Source: Brachycybe producta (Eukaryota; Arthropoda; Diplopoda; Playtdesmida; Andrognathidae). From it: a DNA stretch of 64,000 nt. The stretch lies in NCBI GenBank assembly GCA_036925085.1, contig JAUPFP010000067.1:806001-870000 (forward strand), in the 5' to 3' direction. This document shows positions 44,501 through 55,239 of the stretch, piece after piece. The translations under genes and the position numbers were made by a program. The notes beneath the pieces were generated by a model. It was not told the DNA's origin, searched no databases, and saw only the letters and a list, made by a program, of their open reading frames with translations. How positions within the stretch are numbered: position 1 is the first letter of the stretch; each line of letters begins with the position of its first letter.

Positions 44501-45009
44501 ACTAAATATTCCCAATCGCTTAAAAAAAAGCTTTGTTTCATACTTTAGATAACAAAAGAATGAAATCAATGGACATGATCACATATTACAAGTGTGATGA
44601 ACACAATTGGTATCAGATCTGCCGTCAAAAATGTCCGAATGACATTCCGCATTACAACGCACAGTGTAAAGCCGTCGACAGAATGAATCGAAAAGAGTAT
44701 GACATTAAATTCTGCCTTTGTGTTCGTCTTCCGGACAATGGAATGTCAGAACAAGAAGTGAACGAAATGTACGATCTGCCGATAAGCCAATTGCCCAAAA
44801 TCACAAACCACCAATGGTCCAGAATGTCCAACAATCCAACGCACGGAATGGCCGGAACCTCAACGCACGGAATGGCAGGAACCTCAATGCACGGAATGGC
44901 AGGAACCTCAATGCACGGAATGGCAGGAACCTCAACGCACGGAATGGCAGGAACCTCAACGCAAGGAATGTCCAGAGACGGCAGAGGCAGGTCGACAGTT
45001 TCATTTTAG
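41529..45009 (+). CDS. Gene E: secreted CS-alpha-beta-like precursor with an 8-residue C-terminal repeat
   Basis: Exons 41529-41604 (signal MPKTSTLIFMAIFMVGFLDDVTC), 42395-42430 (GQNRNRDYRPE), 42530-42583 (DGNYDSNNGRHQ..), 44139-44198 (PLNIHGNGQAGFQLPPYSP), 44279-44311 (HQSQHGDGQYN) and 44549-45009, all phase 1, about 239 residues. The last exon has one domain, C-x8-C-x3-C-x10-C-x15-C-x-C, starting CDEHNWYQIC and ending FCLC. It is followed by a tail with about six copies of T-H-G-M-A-G-T-S (24-bp DNA repeat, 44837-44980) and an R-rich end. Compared with C and D the two loops are longer (10 and 15), as in F and G. AATAAA at 45139. Length and fold fit a secreted effector; the target is unknown. 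Confidence 0.86.
41672..41864. mobile_element. Pogo/mariner-like MITE in gene E intron 1
   Basis: Ends TACATTAAAACCTGAATAAA and GTTTTATCCAGGTTTTGCAGTGT form inverted repeats, with internal ATAAAACGGAAA blocks. The end style resembles pogo/Tc1-type elements, but I cannot confirm a TA duplication. Confidence 0.45.
41962..42260. mobile_element. MITE with 'TATACCTNGTACACAAATGA' ends (intron of E)
   Basis: Same family as the insertion at 608-880. The left end is CTTATACCTCGTACACAAATG and the right end is CATGTGGGTGTACAAGGGC inverted. Contains CTGGATTCCGTATAATTCACC. A second copy in opposite orientation is at 42655-42970, so two members sit within one gene. Confidence 0.65.
42655..42970. mobile_element. 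Second member of the 'ACCTTTGTACACA' MITE family in gene E
   Basis: Inverted relative to 41962-42260 and located in the next introns. Another member is at 46570-46868, downstream of the gene. Confidence 0.65.
43101..43394. repeat. 'GGCGCCAT' interspersed repeat, second copy (intron of E)
   Basis: Inverted homologue of 38441-38770 with the same ATGGCGCCACTAGCCCTCC and GTTGCATGGCGCCACCTAC ends. It explains most of the middle of the long intron 42584-44138. Confidence 0.6.
43440..44035. mobile_element. Large foldback MITE with 'ACTAGAATGGTAAA' and 'GCAGTGGCGCCATCTGG' blocks
   Basis: The sequence AACTAGAATGGTAAAAG.. runs to the inverted ..CAACTATTCTAGTCTCTAAAAC (about 43640-43870). It is followed by GCCATTGCAGTGGCGCCATC and AATATATATAAAACCACC. 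Related copies at 52945-53230 (left part) and 61448-61935 carry the opposite flank GGTGGCT..GACGGCGCCACTGCAGTGGC, so the full element is about 0.5 kb and is related to the TTAGAAACTAGAAGG family. Confidence 0.55.
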
Positions 45010-45289
45010 AAAAACCCTTCCGAGGCTTTCCCCGATGCCTTCGACAAAAATTTCGTTAATTTACCAAAAATGATTTATTTCATCTGTTTAACATGTGACG
45101 TAATGTCTTTTTGGTTTGTTTGTTTGTTCTTTATGAGAAATAAAACTTTTAAAATGAAATATTATTTCATAAAATGTCTCGTGTGATTTTACTGAGTTTA
45201 TTAGACTTAACGTATTACTTGTTAAGATGGTGTTTAACTCGGTATTATTGTACCGTAAAATTGGGTCATTTTTAAACTAAACTAAAAAC

Positions 45290-46278
45290 TAGGAATGGGG
45301 CATTCGAATCCTCGATATTCGGCGAATCTTAAAAAATATTCGAGATTCGAAAACTCGAATCTTTGCCGCTTTTTTCGTCTTTCGAATCCTAACCTTTAAA
45401 AAAAACTGTTAAAACTTTGGTTAATTATTATTATAAAATTAGTTTCAACTCCATTGACGTCCAATAGGAGCGTTAGCTAACAAACAAAAAACCGGCGATT
45501 GTTGCAATTTCGGTGTGGTATCCGGATCACCAATGGATCACTTTGTGGCGACCCTGAGTGAAGCCACACTTGTTTTTTTATTATTAATAACTTAATATTT
45601 AATACTAGTGGGGTAACTCGTCATAAATGACGGAAGCAAAATTCACAGGCAATTGTGCCCAGCATTAGAATTTCTTTTCCTCCGCCCTTTTATGACGTCA
45701 GACCAAGTAACAAACCCAATTAGAAATTGATGACGTTCATAAAAGGGCGGAGCAAAATAAATTCTAATGCTGGGCACAATTGCCTTTGATAAACTGTAGT
45801 TTAATTTTGCTACTATTATCCCCTCCCCTTTTTATATTTGAAAGAGAAAATGAGTTTTTCATTATCCTCTGGTGTGCGCATGCGCGTCATTTGTTCCTTT
45901 TTTTACTCCTTTCATTTCAATTTCAGTCACCCCCTCCCACTTTTTTCCCTTCCACGTTTCTCTCTCTCTCTCCCCCTTCTACACTTTCCAACCTTTTCCC
46001 CCTCTCCAATTTAATATCATGGGGTTCTTGGATGGGGAGAGCGCCACATAATCTTGACCTTGAAAAAAAAAGCGGTTCATTTATTCAAATTTATATAAAT
46101 TCCGACGTGCTTCAAGTTTTTTGTCGTTAATTGATTGTCACAGAAATGGCTTAATATATATAATTATTACATTTATTTATAATATAGGATTCTTATATGA
46201 AGGATTCGAGAAATTCGGTAGATTCAAGAACCTTTTAGGATTCGGATTCGAGAAAATTTAGGATTCGTCACACCTCTA
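45290..46278. mobile_element. hAT-like 'TAGGRATGGGRCATTCGAATCC' element carrying the GGGGTAACCCGTC repeat
   Basis: Left end TAGGAATGGGGCATTCGAATC and right end GATTCGTCACACCTCTA are inverted repeats. The middle (about 45605-46150) is the same 0.5-kb repeat as 39791-40335. The flanks CTAAAAAC / CCAAAAAG match at 6 of 8 bases. The sister copy at 55305-56095 has a perfect 8-bp duplication, so the family is hAT-like. Confidence 0.65.
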
Positions 46279-46868
46279 CCAAAAAGCTTATTTTGAAAGA
46301 TAACAAAACATGAAAATATCTCTTAAGTTATTGAGTTACCCTTCTAGTTTCTAAAACACATTCAAACTTCTCTTTATTTTGTACCTGAACGACATAATGA
46401 CCAGAGTTCGAGGAATAAGTTTGAAAATGAACCAATTTTAAGCGGACGATATTTTTTTTTAATTTTTCTCTAACTAAAAAGTTTATTTTGAACGATATTA
46501 ACATGAAAATACTATTGAATAATACAGCTACCATTCTAGTTTCTAACACTTTGCTTCTTTGAAACGCAAGAGTTAATGAATTTTAAATTAAATGTGTTTA
46601 GGTGAATTATACGGAATCCAGTTAAGGACATAAACCCAAATAAAAATTGACTTTAATTATTAATATTTTAAATTGAAATACTAAATCAATATTTCGTCAA
46701 TAGTTTATCTGATTATATTTAAGTATTAACTCAATATTTTCAGATTATATTAACTGAATCAATTGAATTCGACATATTGTTTGTTTGTCCTTCGCAGGGC
46801 TCTGTAGAACATGTTTATTATTTAAATGCATTTAAATTATCAGCTGTGTGTACTAGGCATTACATAAA
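46268..46868. mobile_element. Two further foldback MITEs downstream of gene E
   Basis: 46268-46552 is a member of the 'CTACCCTTCTAGTTTCTAAAAC' family (arms with TTTTGAAAGATAACAAAAC and CATTCTAGTTTCTAACAC). 46570-46868 is a member of the 608-880 family, with GGATTCCGT-type core. Neither contains a gene. Confidence 0.6.
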
Positions 46869-47128
46869 ACATATTAACCACTACTGTCAATTCGTTTAAC
46901 ACAAAAAAATATTCCAATTCCTACCATTTCGTGTTAAACTGTTCCCAACATGTGGAGCTCAACATAATATTATTTCAATTTATTCATTACGGATCCACCA
47001 ATTACTACAAAATAGGCTTAAAGCGACGTAAGTAGGACTACAACAGCTGCTGTTAACATATTATTCTCATGACCTTGTACTAGTTTACCCAAGGTTTACT
47101 CTATACTATTACCAAATAAAGTAGAACG

Positions 47129-47664
47129 TCGATTATCGGAACTAATGTCAGACATGCGCATATAGTTCCGATCGTAGCTAAATAAGGAGAACACACAGAA
47201 GCCCTGAATCTCATGTGCGGCGACATCGATGTATGTTGTGACAGAAACCCATGACCTTGTAATCGTTTACTCAAGCCACTTCTATGGAGCCGCCATTTTG
47301 AAAAGGATTAGAAACGAAATTTTAGCATAGAAGTCTATGGAAACTTGTGCACACGCGCAGAAAAAAAATATGTCACAAGTTAATGGCTCTTGTTTCCCTT
47401 CTGTGTATCTCTCCTTATTATTTCATATTATCTCCTCAAAAATTTCATATAATCCAAACTCCCAATAAAAAAGTGGAGAAAAGTAAGACAAAACCAAATG
47501 CAAAGAAAAATCTTTATTTCCATAAGAATAAGTAAAAGAAAATTCGTTCCGACAATGGATGGTTCCGATAACCGACTGTTCTGACGATCGACGGTTCCAA
47601 TAACCGACGGTTCCGACAATCGACTGTTCCGATAACTTACCTTCGGATAATCGACGTTCTACTG
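47129..47664. mobile_element. Pogo-like MITE with 'GTAGAACGTCGATTATC' ends
   Basis: Left end AGTAGAACGTCGATTATCGG and right end GGATAATCGACGTTCTACTG are inverted and resemble Tigger/pogo termini. Near the right end (47545-47640) lie four to five imperfect tandem units of GACGGTTCCGATAACC. No transposase frame. Confidence 0.55.
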
Positions 47665-48109
47665 CACATAATTCGAAGATAAAACCTGTCACCAAGCTAA
47701 ATATTCCCCTCTTTGCAGTAACTTACTCATCAGTAAGTACACGTAATAAACTTCAACATAATTCATTCAATTTTTCAATATATGTGTCATTTTAACACAT
47801 GTTATAAGTACCACGTACATCATGTATTTCACAGGAAGACACTGAATGAACCTTTATTTGTTTTCAATTGAAAAACAAATGTAACCCCGCACATGTTTCA
47901 GGATGTTTTTGGCTACCAGGAAACTACAATTGCCTCTATGACGTCAGCTTTATTCATTTCAAAAGATGATCATGTGTGATTTACGTAGAACTCCTAAAGG
48001 TACGTTTCCAATGAAACCCTTGAGTCATGCATGTACATCGAGTATGTACAACATGATCTTAACAACAGAAGGTATATTTCGGGACTGGGTCACTACAGCT
48101 ACCAAGGGT

Positions 48110-48450
48110 CACTACAGCTACCAAAAAATATAGGCCTTTTTATTTCCCGACACAGAAAGCACATAAATTTGGATGAATGCTATACATTACTATGGATGAA
48201 CACAAATTTTAAAGGAATGAACATTGAGGGATAGAAGGATGAACATACTTTAAAGGGGTGAACATGGTTTTAAGGTGGATGAACATGGTTGACCTCCCAT
48301 AAAACATGTTCATTCCCCATAAAACCATGTTCATCCCCCTTAAAGTATGTTCATCTTTTTATCCCTCAATGTTCATCCCTTTGACATTTGTATTCGTCCA
48401 TATTAATGTATAGCATTCATCCAATTTTATGTGCTTTCTGTGTCTGGTTT
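48110..48450. repeat. Large inverted repeat (about 340 bp)
   Basis: The left arm (GACACAGAAAGCACATAAATT.., 48152 onward) pairs with the right arm (..AATTTTATGTGCTTTCTGTG, to about 48443). It runs through GATGAATGCTATACATTA, AACATTGAGGGATA and GATGAACATACTTTAA with a short loop near 48285. This would form a long near-perfect hairpin. No other copy in the window. Confidence 0.7.
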
Positions 48451-48588
48451 TAGAGTTATCCCCAATGTTCATTCGTTCATCTTTTTGTCCTGACCCCTTA
48501 AACTCACGAGTCTGCCACAACACCTTGACAAAGCCCTGGATTATAAGGGCTGGGTATCGATTTTGTGGCTCAATGGTCCATTTAGCTC

Positions 48589-48724
48589 CAGGGCCGGATT
48601 AAGGCTTAGGCGGAGTGGACAAATGCCAGGGGCATATTGAAAGAAAAGGGGCAAATTCTATAATAGTTCAATAATTCAATAATTAGTCACTAGGGGCATG
48701 TGTGTATACCTTAATCCGGCTCTG
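48589..48724. mobile_element. 136-bp hAT-type MITE
   Basis: Ends CAGGGCCGGATTAAGG..CCTTAATCCGGCTCTG. Flank TTTAGCTC on the left and TTTATAGCTC on the right (one 2-base difference). Same terminal family as 13304-13486. Confidence 0.8.
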
Positions 48725-49118
48725 TTTATAGCTCAGTGGTCCACAAAGCCCAGTGGTACCCCTATTAATTTAGGCCTACTCTTTCTAGTTTCTAAACCAA
48801 TTTCCATTTCTTCTAAATAATTTTTTGTTGTCAAATTTGCATATTTTAAAATGGATAATTAACGTTAATATTAATGAACTATATATTCTTTAAGCACGTG
48901 TTGCTCACTTGAAGCCTAAAAACAACGTGCAACTTGCATTTCAAGCGGTCCGTGAAAATCCTTGATGTTCGCGAATGTGACACAGAACATACCTTGCTGA
49001 TTTAAACTGGCCAATCAGAAGTTGTCTTATATAACACGCGGTAAGCCTTGCAAATATTGCATAGACTTTACACGTGCATACGTTAAAAAAAAGATGGGGG
49101 TCTATAACAAGTGACTAG

Positions 49119-49293
49119 ACAGGCGTTTGGAACCAGCACATACGAATCGTTTGCCCCGCCCTTTTAGGAGTGTCAAACCAAATATCAACCAATTAGAAAT
49201 CACCGTTCTTATATCATCATGCCAATAGATGGCGCTGATGCTCATAAAAGGGCGGGGCAAACGAATAGTATGTGCTGGATCCAACTTGCCTGT
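49119..49293. mobile_element. Related foldback MITE 'ACAGGCGTTTGG'
   Basis: Ends ACAGGCGTTTGGA..CCAACTTGCCTGT with flanks GTGACTAG / CTGACTAG. It shares ACAGGC ends and GGGCGGGGC boxes with the 9-bp-duplication family, but has a different core (ATAGATGGCGCTGATG). It is a sister subfamily. Confidence 0.7.
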
Positions 49294-49391
49294 CTGACTA
49301 GCAGAAACTGAAAGAAAACTGCCAACAATGCACGTTGCACACGCACGCCCCTTCTAGTCTCCTACGCCACTTCTTTGCAAGATTCATTTTT

Positions 49392-49514
49392 ATGCAAATT
49401 AGAACAACTAACAGAACATTTTTGCTATATAAACGTACAAAACTGAAAACGATTTTCTTATACGTTAACTTTTAACACAAGTGTAGCTAACATATTCTGT
49501 CGGTGATAAACGTG
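49392..49514 (+). promoter_or_regulatory. Gene F promoter: octamer, TATA box and 5' UTR exon
   Basis: ATGCAAAT at 49392-49399, TATATAAA at 49426-49433, and a leader exon with the donor GTAAGT at 49515. The coding exon begins after the ACAAG acceptor at 50321, with the ATG at 50335. Spacing of octamer and TATA (26 bp between them) is close to gene E (21 bp). Confidence 0.6.
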
Positions 49515-50334
49515 GTAAGTACGTTCGTATACAATGTTCAGTTTTTCACTTCAAACCGTACACGGAAATCACGGGTCTAAATATCCGGGATTTTCTCGAC
49601 GGGCCGCTTAGTTTGAGGGCAAGTCGAAATCCAGCGATTGAAATGGTTTATATAATTTTAATATTGATTATGAAATTATTAAATAAACCAGTACCCGATA
49701 GGAATTATTTATCAAAGATTCAATTTTCCAGACTTATGGAATAATGCTTTGATTGCAGAATACATTCCGCAAGCGCAGCGAGCGACAGAAATTTCATAAT
49801 TTTATCTTTCTGCTGCTTCGCAGTTTCTGCGTTTTAGAGAGACTCTTCTACTATCCCGATAGGAAAAAAGCCTTTTCTTTTCGTTGGTACCACCCTCAAA
49901 AAAGTGCCGCCCGGGGCGGACTGCCCTACCTCCCTCCCTTGAATTATTAAGAGTATGGTGCGCACAACATGGCATAATTAACATGGCCGAATAAGAGATT
50001 AAAAGTCGGAATGTCGAGATTTAAAAAAAAAATCTCGCCTGTCCTTTACAGGGCTCCATACAAATGTAAAGAGAGCCACTTGGTGGAGTTCTAAGCATTT
50101 TTTGGAGTTAAAGTTTCCTAAGATAGCAATACCATAATATAGCGACTGTAGCAATAGCGTAGCGAGAGAGGGAGAGGCAGTCCGCCTCGGGCGACGCCTT
50201 TTTTTTGGGGGGGGGGGGGGCAGCACCAATGATATAACAACGAACCTTCATAGAAATTATGCGCCAAAAAGATAATTTAATTAATGAAATTCTGTTTATT
50301 TATTTTTCGTTTCTGTACAAGAATACTGTCAAGT

Positions 50335-53300
50335 ATGGCGTTAATTTCTAAATTGCCATTGGTGGTTGCTGTGGTGATCTTTGGTTTATTCATGGATGTC
50401 AATTGTATAAGAGGAGGAGGAGGTTCGTAACTTCCATCTATTTTCACCCAAATTTAAGAAGGAAACTTGGTATAATGTAGACCTAGTACAGGCAATTAGA
50501 AAACGGGGTGAACTTCAGTTGGCTCCGCCCTTTTTATGACGACCGGCAACTTCTAATTGGTTTGTTGTGTGGTTCGACGTTGAAAAGGGCGGAGAAGGTG
50601 ACGTCAGACTACATAACCAGCCAATTAGAAGTTGCCGTTCGTCATAAAAAGGGCGGAGCCAACTGAAGTTCTTCCCGATTTGTAACTGCCTGTTACACCT
50701 TAGTTGAACTTCAAATTCAACTTGAAACCCTGAAACAGATTCTTTACTAAAATGTTGGAACCCGGCCCTAGACGTAACGTTTAACTCTGCACATGTCTCT
50801 GAATTAGTGATATCATTAATTTAAATTATGATATCGCTAATTCAAATAGTGATATTTCTAATTTGAAGTATTTTTGACATGAACGATGCGGCATAGAACG
50901 GTATAGACATGTGCAGTTAAATTTACGCAGTTAAACGTTACGTCTAGGACCGGCTTACGGCCTGATTCCACTTGGTTTCTAGTCACCGTAAACTAGTCCC
51001 AGGTTTACTCCTGGGCGCCAGTCTTCTAAAAAGACGCCTTCAAATCTCGTTTTCATTTTTAAAACTGTATTTCTAAATTTACTAATTAATAGTTATTAAT
51101 TATTTTATATTAATTAGTAATACAACTCGAAAAAATGCAATTTCAGTAAAAAAAATGACTTCGTTTGTGTCTTTATAAGACTAGATTACTCTGAATTCTA
51201 GCCTCTAAGCAGGTTTTGCAACTGAAAAAACACATTTTTCAGTTTACTTATACCTTGTACACAAATGAGTTAAATAAATTTAAATTAAATGTGAAAATTT
51301 ATGAAAATAATCACGTTTTTCCAGGGCAAAACGGACAGAATTTTAACAGACAGACTGGTAAGTCTGACGGTATAATGTTTATCGTCTTTCGGTAAAACAT
51401 TAATTAATTATAAGTCACTAATTAATATTAACTTCTCTTTGTGTATTTTTTATTAGCTCCAATGGGTGAATTCCAGAATCAACGAGCTCAAAGCGGTTAG
51501 ATTAGTAATTAAGAAGGTTTATGAACGGTTAATTTTCGATTTTCTAATTATTAATCCGTCTTTAATTCCGAAGCAAAAATTTAATTAAACTGGAAAGTGT
51601 TTTAGAAACTAGAAGAGTATTTTCATGTTGATATCTTATGTTTGAAAATGAGCGAACTTTAAGCAGACGATGTTTTGTGGTCTAGAAAAAGTTTATTTTG
51701 AACGATATCAAACATGAAAATACCTTCTTAAGTGATTTAACCTTTCTAGTTTCTTAAACACTTTCTAGTTTCTCTTCCGAAAGACAGAATTATTCAAGAG
51801 TTCGAAAATCAGCTAGCTGTTCTTAAAACCACCTTTTCGACCAAAAGACAGACAGTTAGAAATCGGGAAGAACTTCAGTTGGCTCCGCCCTTTTTTATGA
51901 CGACTGGCAACTTCTAATTGGTTGGTTATGTAGTCTGACGTCACATGCTCCGCCCTTTTCAACGTCGAACCACACAACAAACCAATTAGAAGTTGCCGGT
52001 CGTCATAACAAGGGCGGAGCTAACTGAAGTTCTCCCCGATTTCTAACTGCCTGTGATCAAAAATGTGATTCAAGTGTTTCTTTTCTATAGGAGGTGGTGG
52101 CGCTTACAACGCTCCATACAGAGGCGAACAAACTGCGTACCAAACTCCACCAAATGGACAGACGTCATTCAGTAAAATACGTTTAGCATTTTAAACTAAT
52201 TATATTCCCATATTCCCAGTATGTTCACAAACTGAAATTTGATCACATTTTCAACAGATCCGAATTCTGCTGGACACAATGGACAACAACAACAACAACA
52301 ATACCGAAACAGTAATTACTAATTGTCTATAAAAATGTACAATTTAACAAATTTCGTTCAAAAATTTCAATTTATTTCTTGTTGTTGTTGTTGTTTCATA
52401 TAGCAGATCCAAATGACCATCAACTTCGAAGAACTCAAAGCCAATCTTCAATGTCTTCCAGTAAGTTCTCCATTCAGATGTTTTATTTGCAGAAATTGAA
52501 AGTGTGTTAGAAACTAGAAGGGTAGCTGAATCACTTAATATATAGTATTTTTATGTTGATATCTTTCAAAATAAACTTTCTTATAAAGACAAATTTTTAA
52601 AAAAAGTACATGTATTTTCTGCTTAAGAATGCGTTAGATGGCGCTACTAGCCCTCTTCCCATAGAAATGTACTGACACTTCTTCAACTCTTGACTCACCT
52701 TCCACGTGGCAAACTTTTAATTACGTCATCACTATGTGCTTTCTCTCTCTCTCTCTCTCTCTTCACTTCGGGGTTAAGTTTGTCCACGTGCTCATAATTA
52801 AGGTTGTTTTGGACGCTTTTAGAGCTAAAAGGGTGCATTCGATTTCAACTAATTGGCGGCGAGTGTAGTTTGCCACCTCTATGGAGGTTGCATGGCGCCA
52901 TCTACCTTGCATTTACACAAGTTTTTTTCTGTGGAGCCCTCGTAAGGTGGCTTAATATATATTTATTTTGCTTTTGTCCCTTCAGACGGCGCCACTGCAG
53001 TGGCTAATGCTATATTCCATATACGTTTTTTGTAAAATTTGGACGTAAAAACGTCAAGCGAACGTTTTTTTTTAATCAAGATTGTTTTCAAAACTAGAAT
53101 GCTAAAAGCTTTCTCATGGCGATATCTTAAAAAATAAACAATTTTATAGTTCAGTTTGAGAAAATGACCTGATGTTTTGGGGGGTTTTCCATGAAAACCT
53201 ATTTTCGCCTTTTTTCAACTATGCTAGTCCATTTCCACTAACGACATTATCCTTTTTAACGTTTCTAAGGTAATGGAATGCGGGATGATGTTCAACTATT

Positions 53301-53667
53301 CGAACATTTCGGCTGTAACGAAAACAGCGCCGAAAGAGTTTGCAGACAAAACTGCAGGAAGAATATCCCAGGCTACAAAGTCACCTGCCATCCAGTAGAC
53401 AAAATCAATAAGAAAACGATTCCGGTTCAGTTCTGTCTGTGCCTTCGAGTTCCGTTCAATGGAAGAGCATTATCTGGAGATGAATACGGTGTCGGCTTTA
53501 ATGGACGCAGCGACGGCATGTACACTGGTGATCCAGCGTATCAATCTAACGCTCAAGGATATCCATCTAACACTCAAAGCAGTCAATACGGCCGTAGTAA
53601 CTCGGTTGGAGATCAACGGCGTCCTAATAACAACCAGCGAGACCAAAGGCGCAGTATGTCGAACTAA
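50335..53667 (+). CDS. Gene F: mosaic secreted CS-alpha-beta-like precursor
   Basis: Exons 50335-50422 (signal MALISKLPLVVAVVIFG..MDVNC then IRGGG), 51325-51357, 51457-51495, 52091-52171, 52258-52311, 52407-52460 and 53270-53667, all phase 1, about 248 residues. Exons 2 to 4 with their introns match gene D exons 6 to 8; exons 5 and 6 (PNSAGHNGQQQQQQYRN and NPNDHQLRRTQ..) match exons 2 and 3 of A, B and C. The last exon matches none of them but resembles E and G: C-x8-C-x3-C-x10-C-x15-C-x-C (CNENSAERVC .. FCLC). It is followed by a G/S/N/Q/Y-rich tail with repeated Y-x-S-N-(A/T)-Q. AATAAA at 53745. It is a clear product of exon exchange between paralogues. Confidence 0.86.
50488..50693. mobile_element. 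'ACAGGCAATTAG' foldback MITE in gene F intron 1
   Basis: Ends ACAGGCAATTAG..GTAACTGCCTGT. The target duplication is degraded. It is in the opposite orientation to most copies, judged by the order of the central CACATGCTCC-type block. Confidence 0.75.
51295..52180 (+). repeat. Segment shared between gene F and gene D (three exons with introns)
   Basis: 51295-52180 aligns with 34172-34835, including intron sequence and a shared MITE, with only a few differences. The left border lies directly beside a MITE terminus (51242-51294). The only large difference is the insertion at 51848-52054. Confidence 0.88.
51848..52054. mobile_element. 'ACAGGCAATTAG' foldback MITE with an empty paralogous site
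   Basis: Inserted in the gene F copy of a segment shared with gene D. The D copy at about 34712-34725 reads GACCAAAAGTGTGATTC without the element. Flanks in F are GACCAAAAG (51839-51847) and GATCAAAAA (52055-52063). This confirms a 9-bp target duplication and gives the exact element boundaries. Confidence 0.9.
52496..53230. other. Repeat-filled last intron of gene F
   Basis: 52496-52600 is a left half of the 'TTAGAAACTAGAAGGGTAGCT' foldback family. 52631-52950 is the third GGCGCCAT repeat, with a TC microsatellite at 52741-52763. 52945-53230 is the left part of the large MITE that contains GACGGCGCCACTGCAGTGGC. No exon is seen here. Confidence 0.6.
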
Positions 53668-53964
53668 GCGATGGTTTGATCGATTTTACGGAAGTATACG
53701 GCGCATCGAAACCAACAAATTTAAAAATATGCGCATACTTTACAAATAAATGGAAAAGTTTGAAAATCACAGAAAAGTAAAAAAAAAAAATACGTCAAAA
53801 TAACAATTTTGTGGTCAAAATGATTAATAAAATATCTAGCTTTCAAGAAAATATTTTTTAAAATGTCGTCTGCTAAAGAATATTCACATATTGTTCGCTT
53901 CACTGATCACATTTAATAAAGAGACCTTTAACCCCAGAAATATTTTGTTGAAATATTAGAAAGT

Positions 53965-54416
53965 TAGCGAAATTTCGTACGAAATTATTTTATTTACGAA
54001 ATGATAGATTTTGACGTCACTTTCGCCTCCTTTCGTTGTAAAATAAAGATTTCGTGCGAAATGATCCCTAAAATTACGAAATTATTGAATAATTTCGTAG
54101 TTGGATTTCGTAGAAACAAAATAAACGCGCATGCGCAGAAGCGGTTTAATATCGTTTGAGAAACTTGAAAACGACGCCATTTTTCCACCGCTTCGATGGA
54201 AAACGACGACGTTTTAAAAATAACCATCCCTACATGGAAGATTTCCGATTAAGCGATTAGCGGCGATTAATTAGTCAAAAACGACCACACAAATCGCCGT
54301 ATAAGGTGTTTTCGGGTTGCTTCGCTAACTAAAATTACGAAATTGAAACGAAAACGAAATCACTTAAATATATAAATTTCGTGAAACTTAATTTCGTACG
54401 GAATTTCACTAACTCT
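53965..54416. mobile_element. MITE 'AGTTAGCGAAATTTCGTACG'
   Basis: Ends AGTTAGCGAAATTTCGTACG and CGTACGGAATTTCACTAACT are inverted, with repeated ACGAAAT motifs on both sides. Downstream of gene F; no coding content. Confidence 0.65.
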
Positions 54417-54540
54417 CTATTGTCAACATTTACCCAACAATTGCCATTAAAATCATAAAAAAAAACTTAAAAAATAAAGTCATTTTTTATGATTCAGCAA
54501 ATAAAACCCCATTTCGAAAAAAAAACCCCTCTACTTAGTT

Positions 54541-54755
54541 GCCAATGTTGTCACCTCACATTTCCATAATTCCTTAATACATGTATTCCCTAGTCATATT
54601 CAACTCAATACAACTTTTCCAATCAACTCGAGAGCCACGCGGGCAGGTGGTGGGGATAATTCAAAAATCAAAGCCATAATAGTTTGATATGAATAGGGAA
54701 TACGTGTATTTGAATAGGGAATTAAAAGTAATGTGAGGTGACAACATCAGCATAT
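54541..54755. mobile_element. MITE 'GTTGTCACCTCACATT'
   Basis: Left end TGCCAATGTTGTCACCTCAC, right end GTGAGGTGACAACATCAGCA, with inner ACATGTATTCCCTA / AGGGAATACGTGT complements. Confidence 0.65.
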
Positions 54756-55239
54756 GAGTAGATAGATAGACTTTTTTGGAGTGTTTTTTTATATTGCCAA
54801 TGTCAGTTGTTTGGTGGCGCATCAATCAAATAAAGTACATTTTTACTTATATAAAGTGCACAGAACAGTGCGTAGTGTGACAGTTTATAGTATATATTGT
54901 GACCTTGTGACCTTCTAGCTGCAAGAGAATTGGTGGAGAGGTGTGCTAAATATGTTGCAGAGCGCATCTTATATGTAGCTTTGTAAATTACATAAGAATA
55001 ATGGTGATCCTGAGAAAGCGCTCTAGTAGATGTGATCATTTAAGAAAAATAGAACAATTTCTACATTAATGCAACCTTGACTATAACCTTAACTATACAC
55101 ATGCAATGTCACATTTATAAATCAATTTATTAATTTATTTAAGACATAATTGTAAGTGTAAAGGGGGGCTTTATGGGAATAGGCGTACTACTTCTGGAAA
55201 TTGTAATCGGTTTTTTTCTTATTTTTCTCTACTTTTTTT
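54756..55239. other. Intergenic DNA without a recognised feature
   Basis: A/T-rich. The minus-strand frame at 54803-55039 has no signal peptide, no homologue in the window and no splice context that fits the cluster. Confidence 0.4.

Noticed and set aside
47423-47695. Minus-strand frames with N-R-R-S-S-E-Q-S-V-I-G-T-like repeats
   Set aside because: They reflect short tandem units at the end of a pogo-like MITE.
54803-55039. Possible minus-strand gene
   Set aside because: No secretory leader, cysteine pattern, splice context or second copy supports it.
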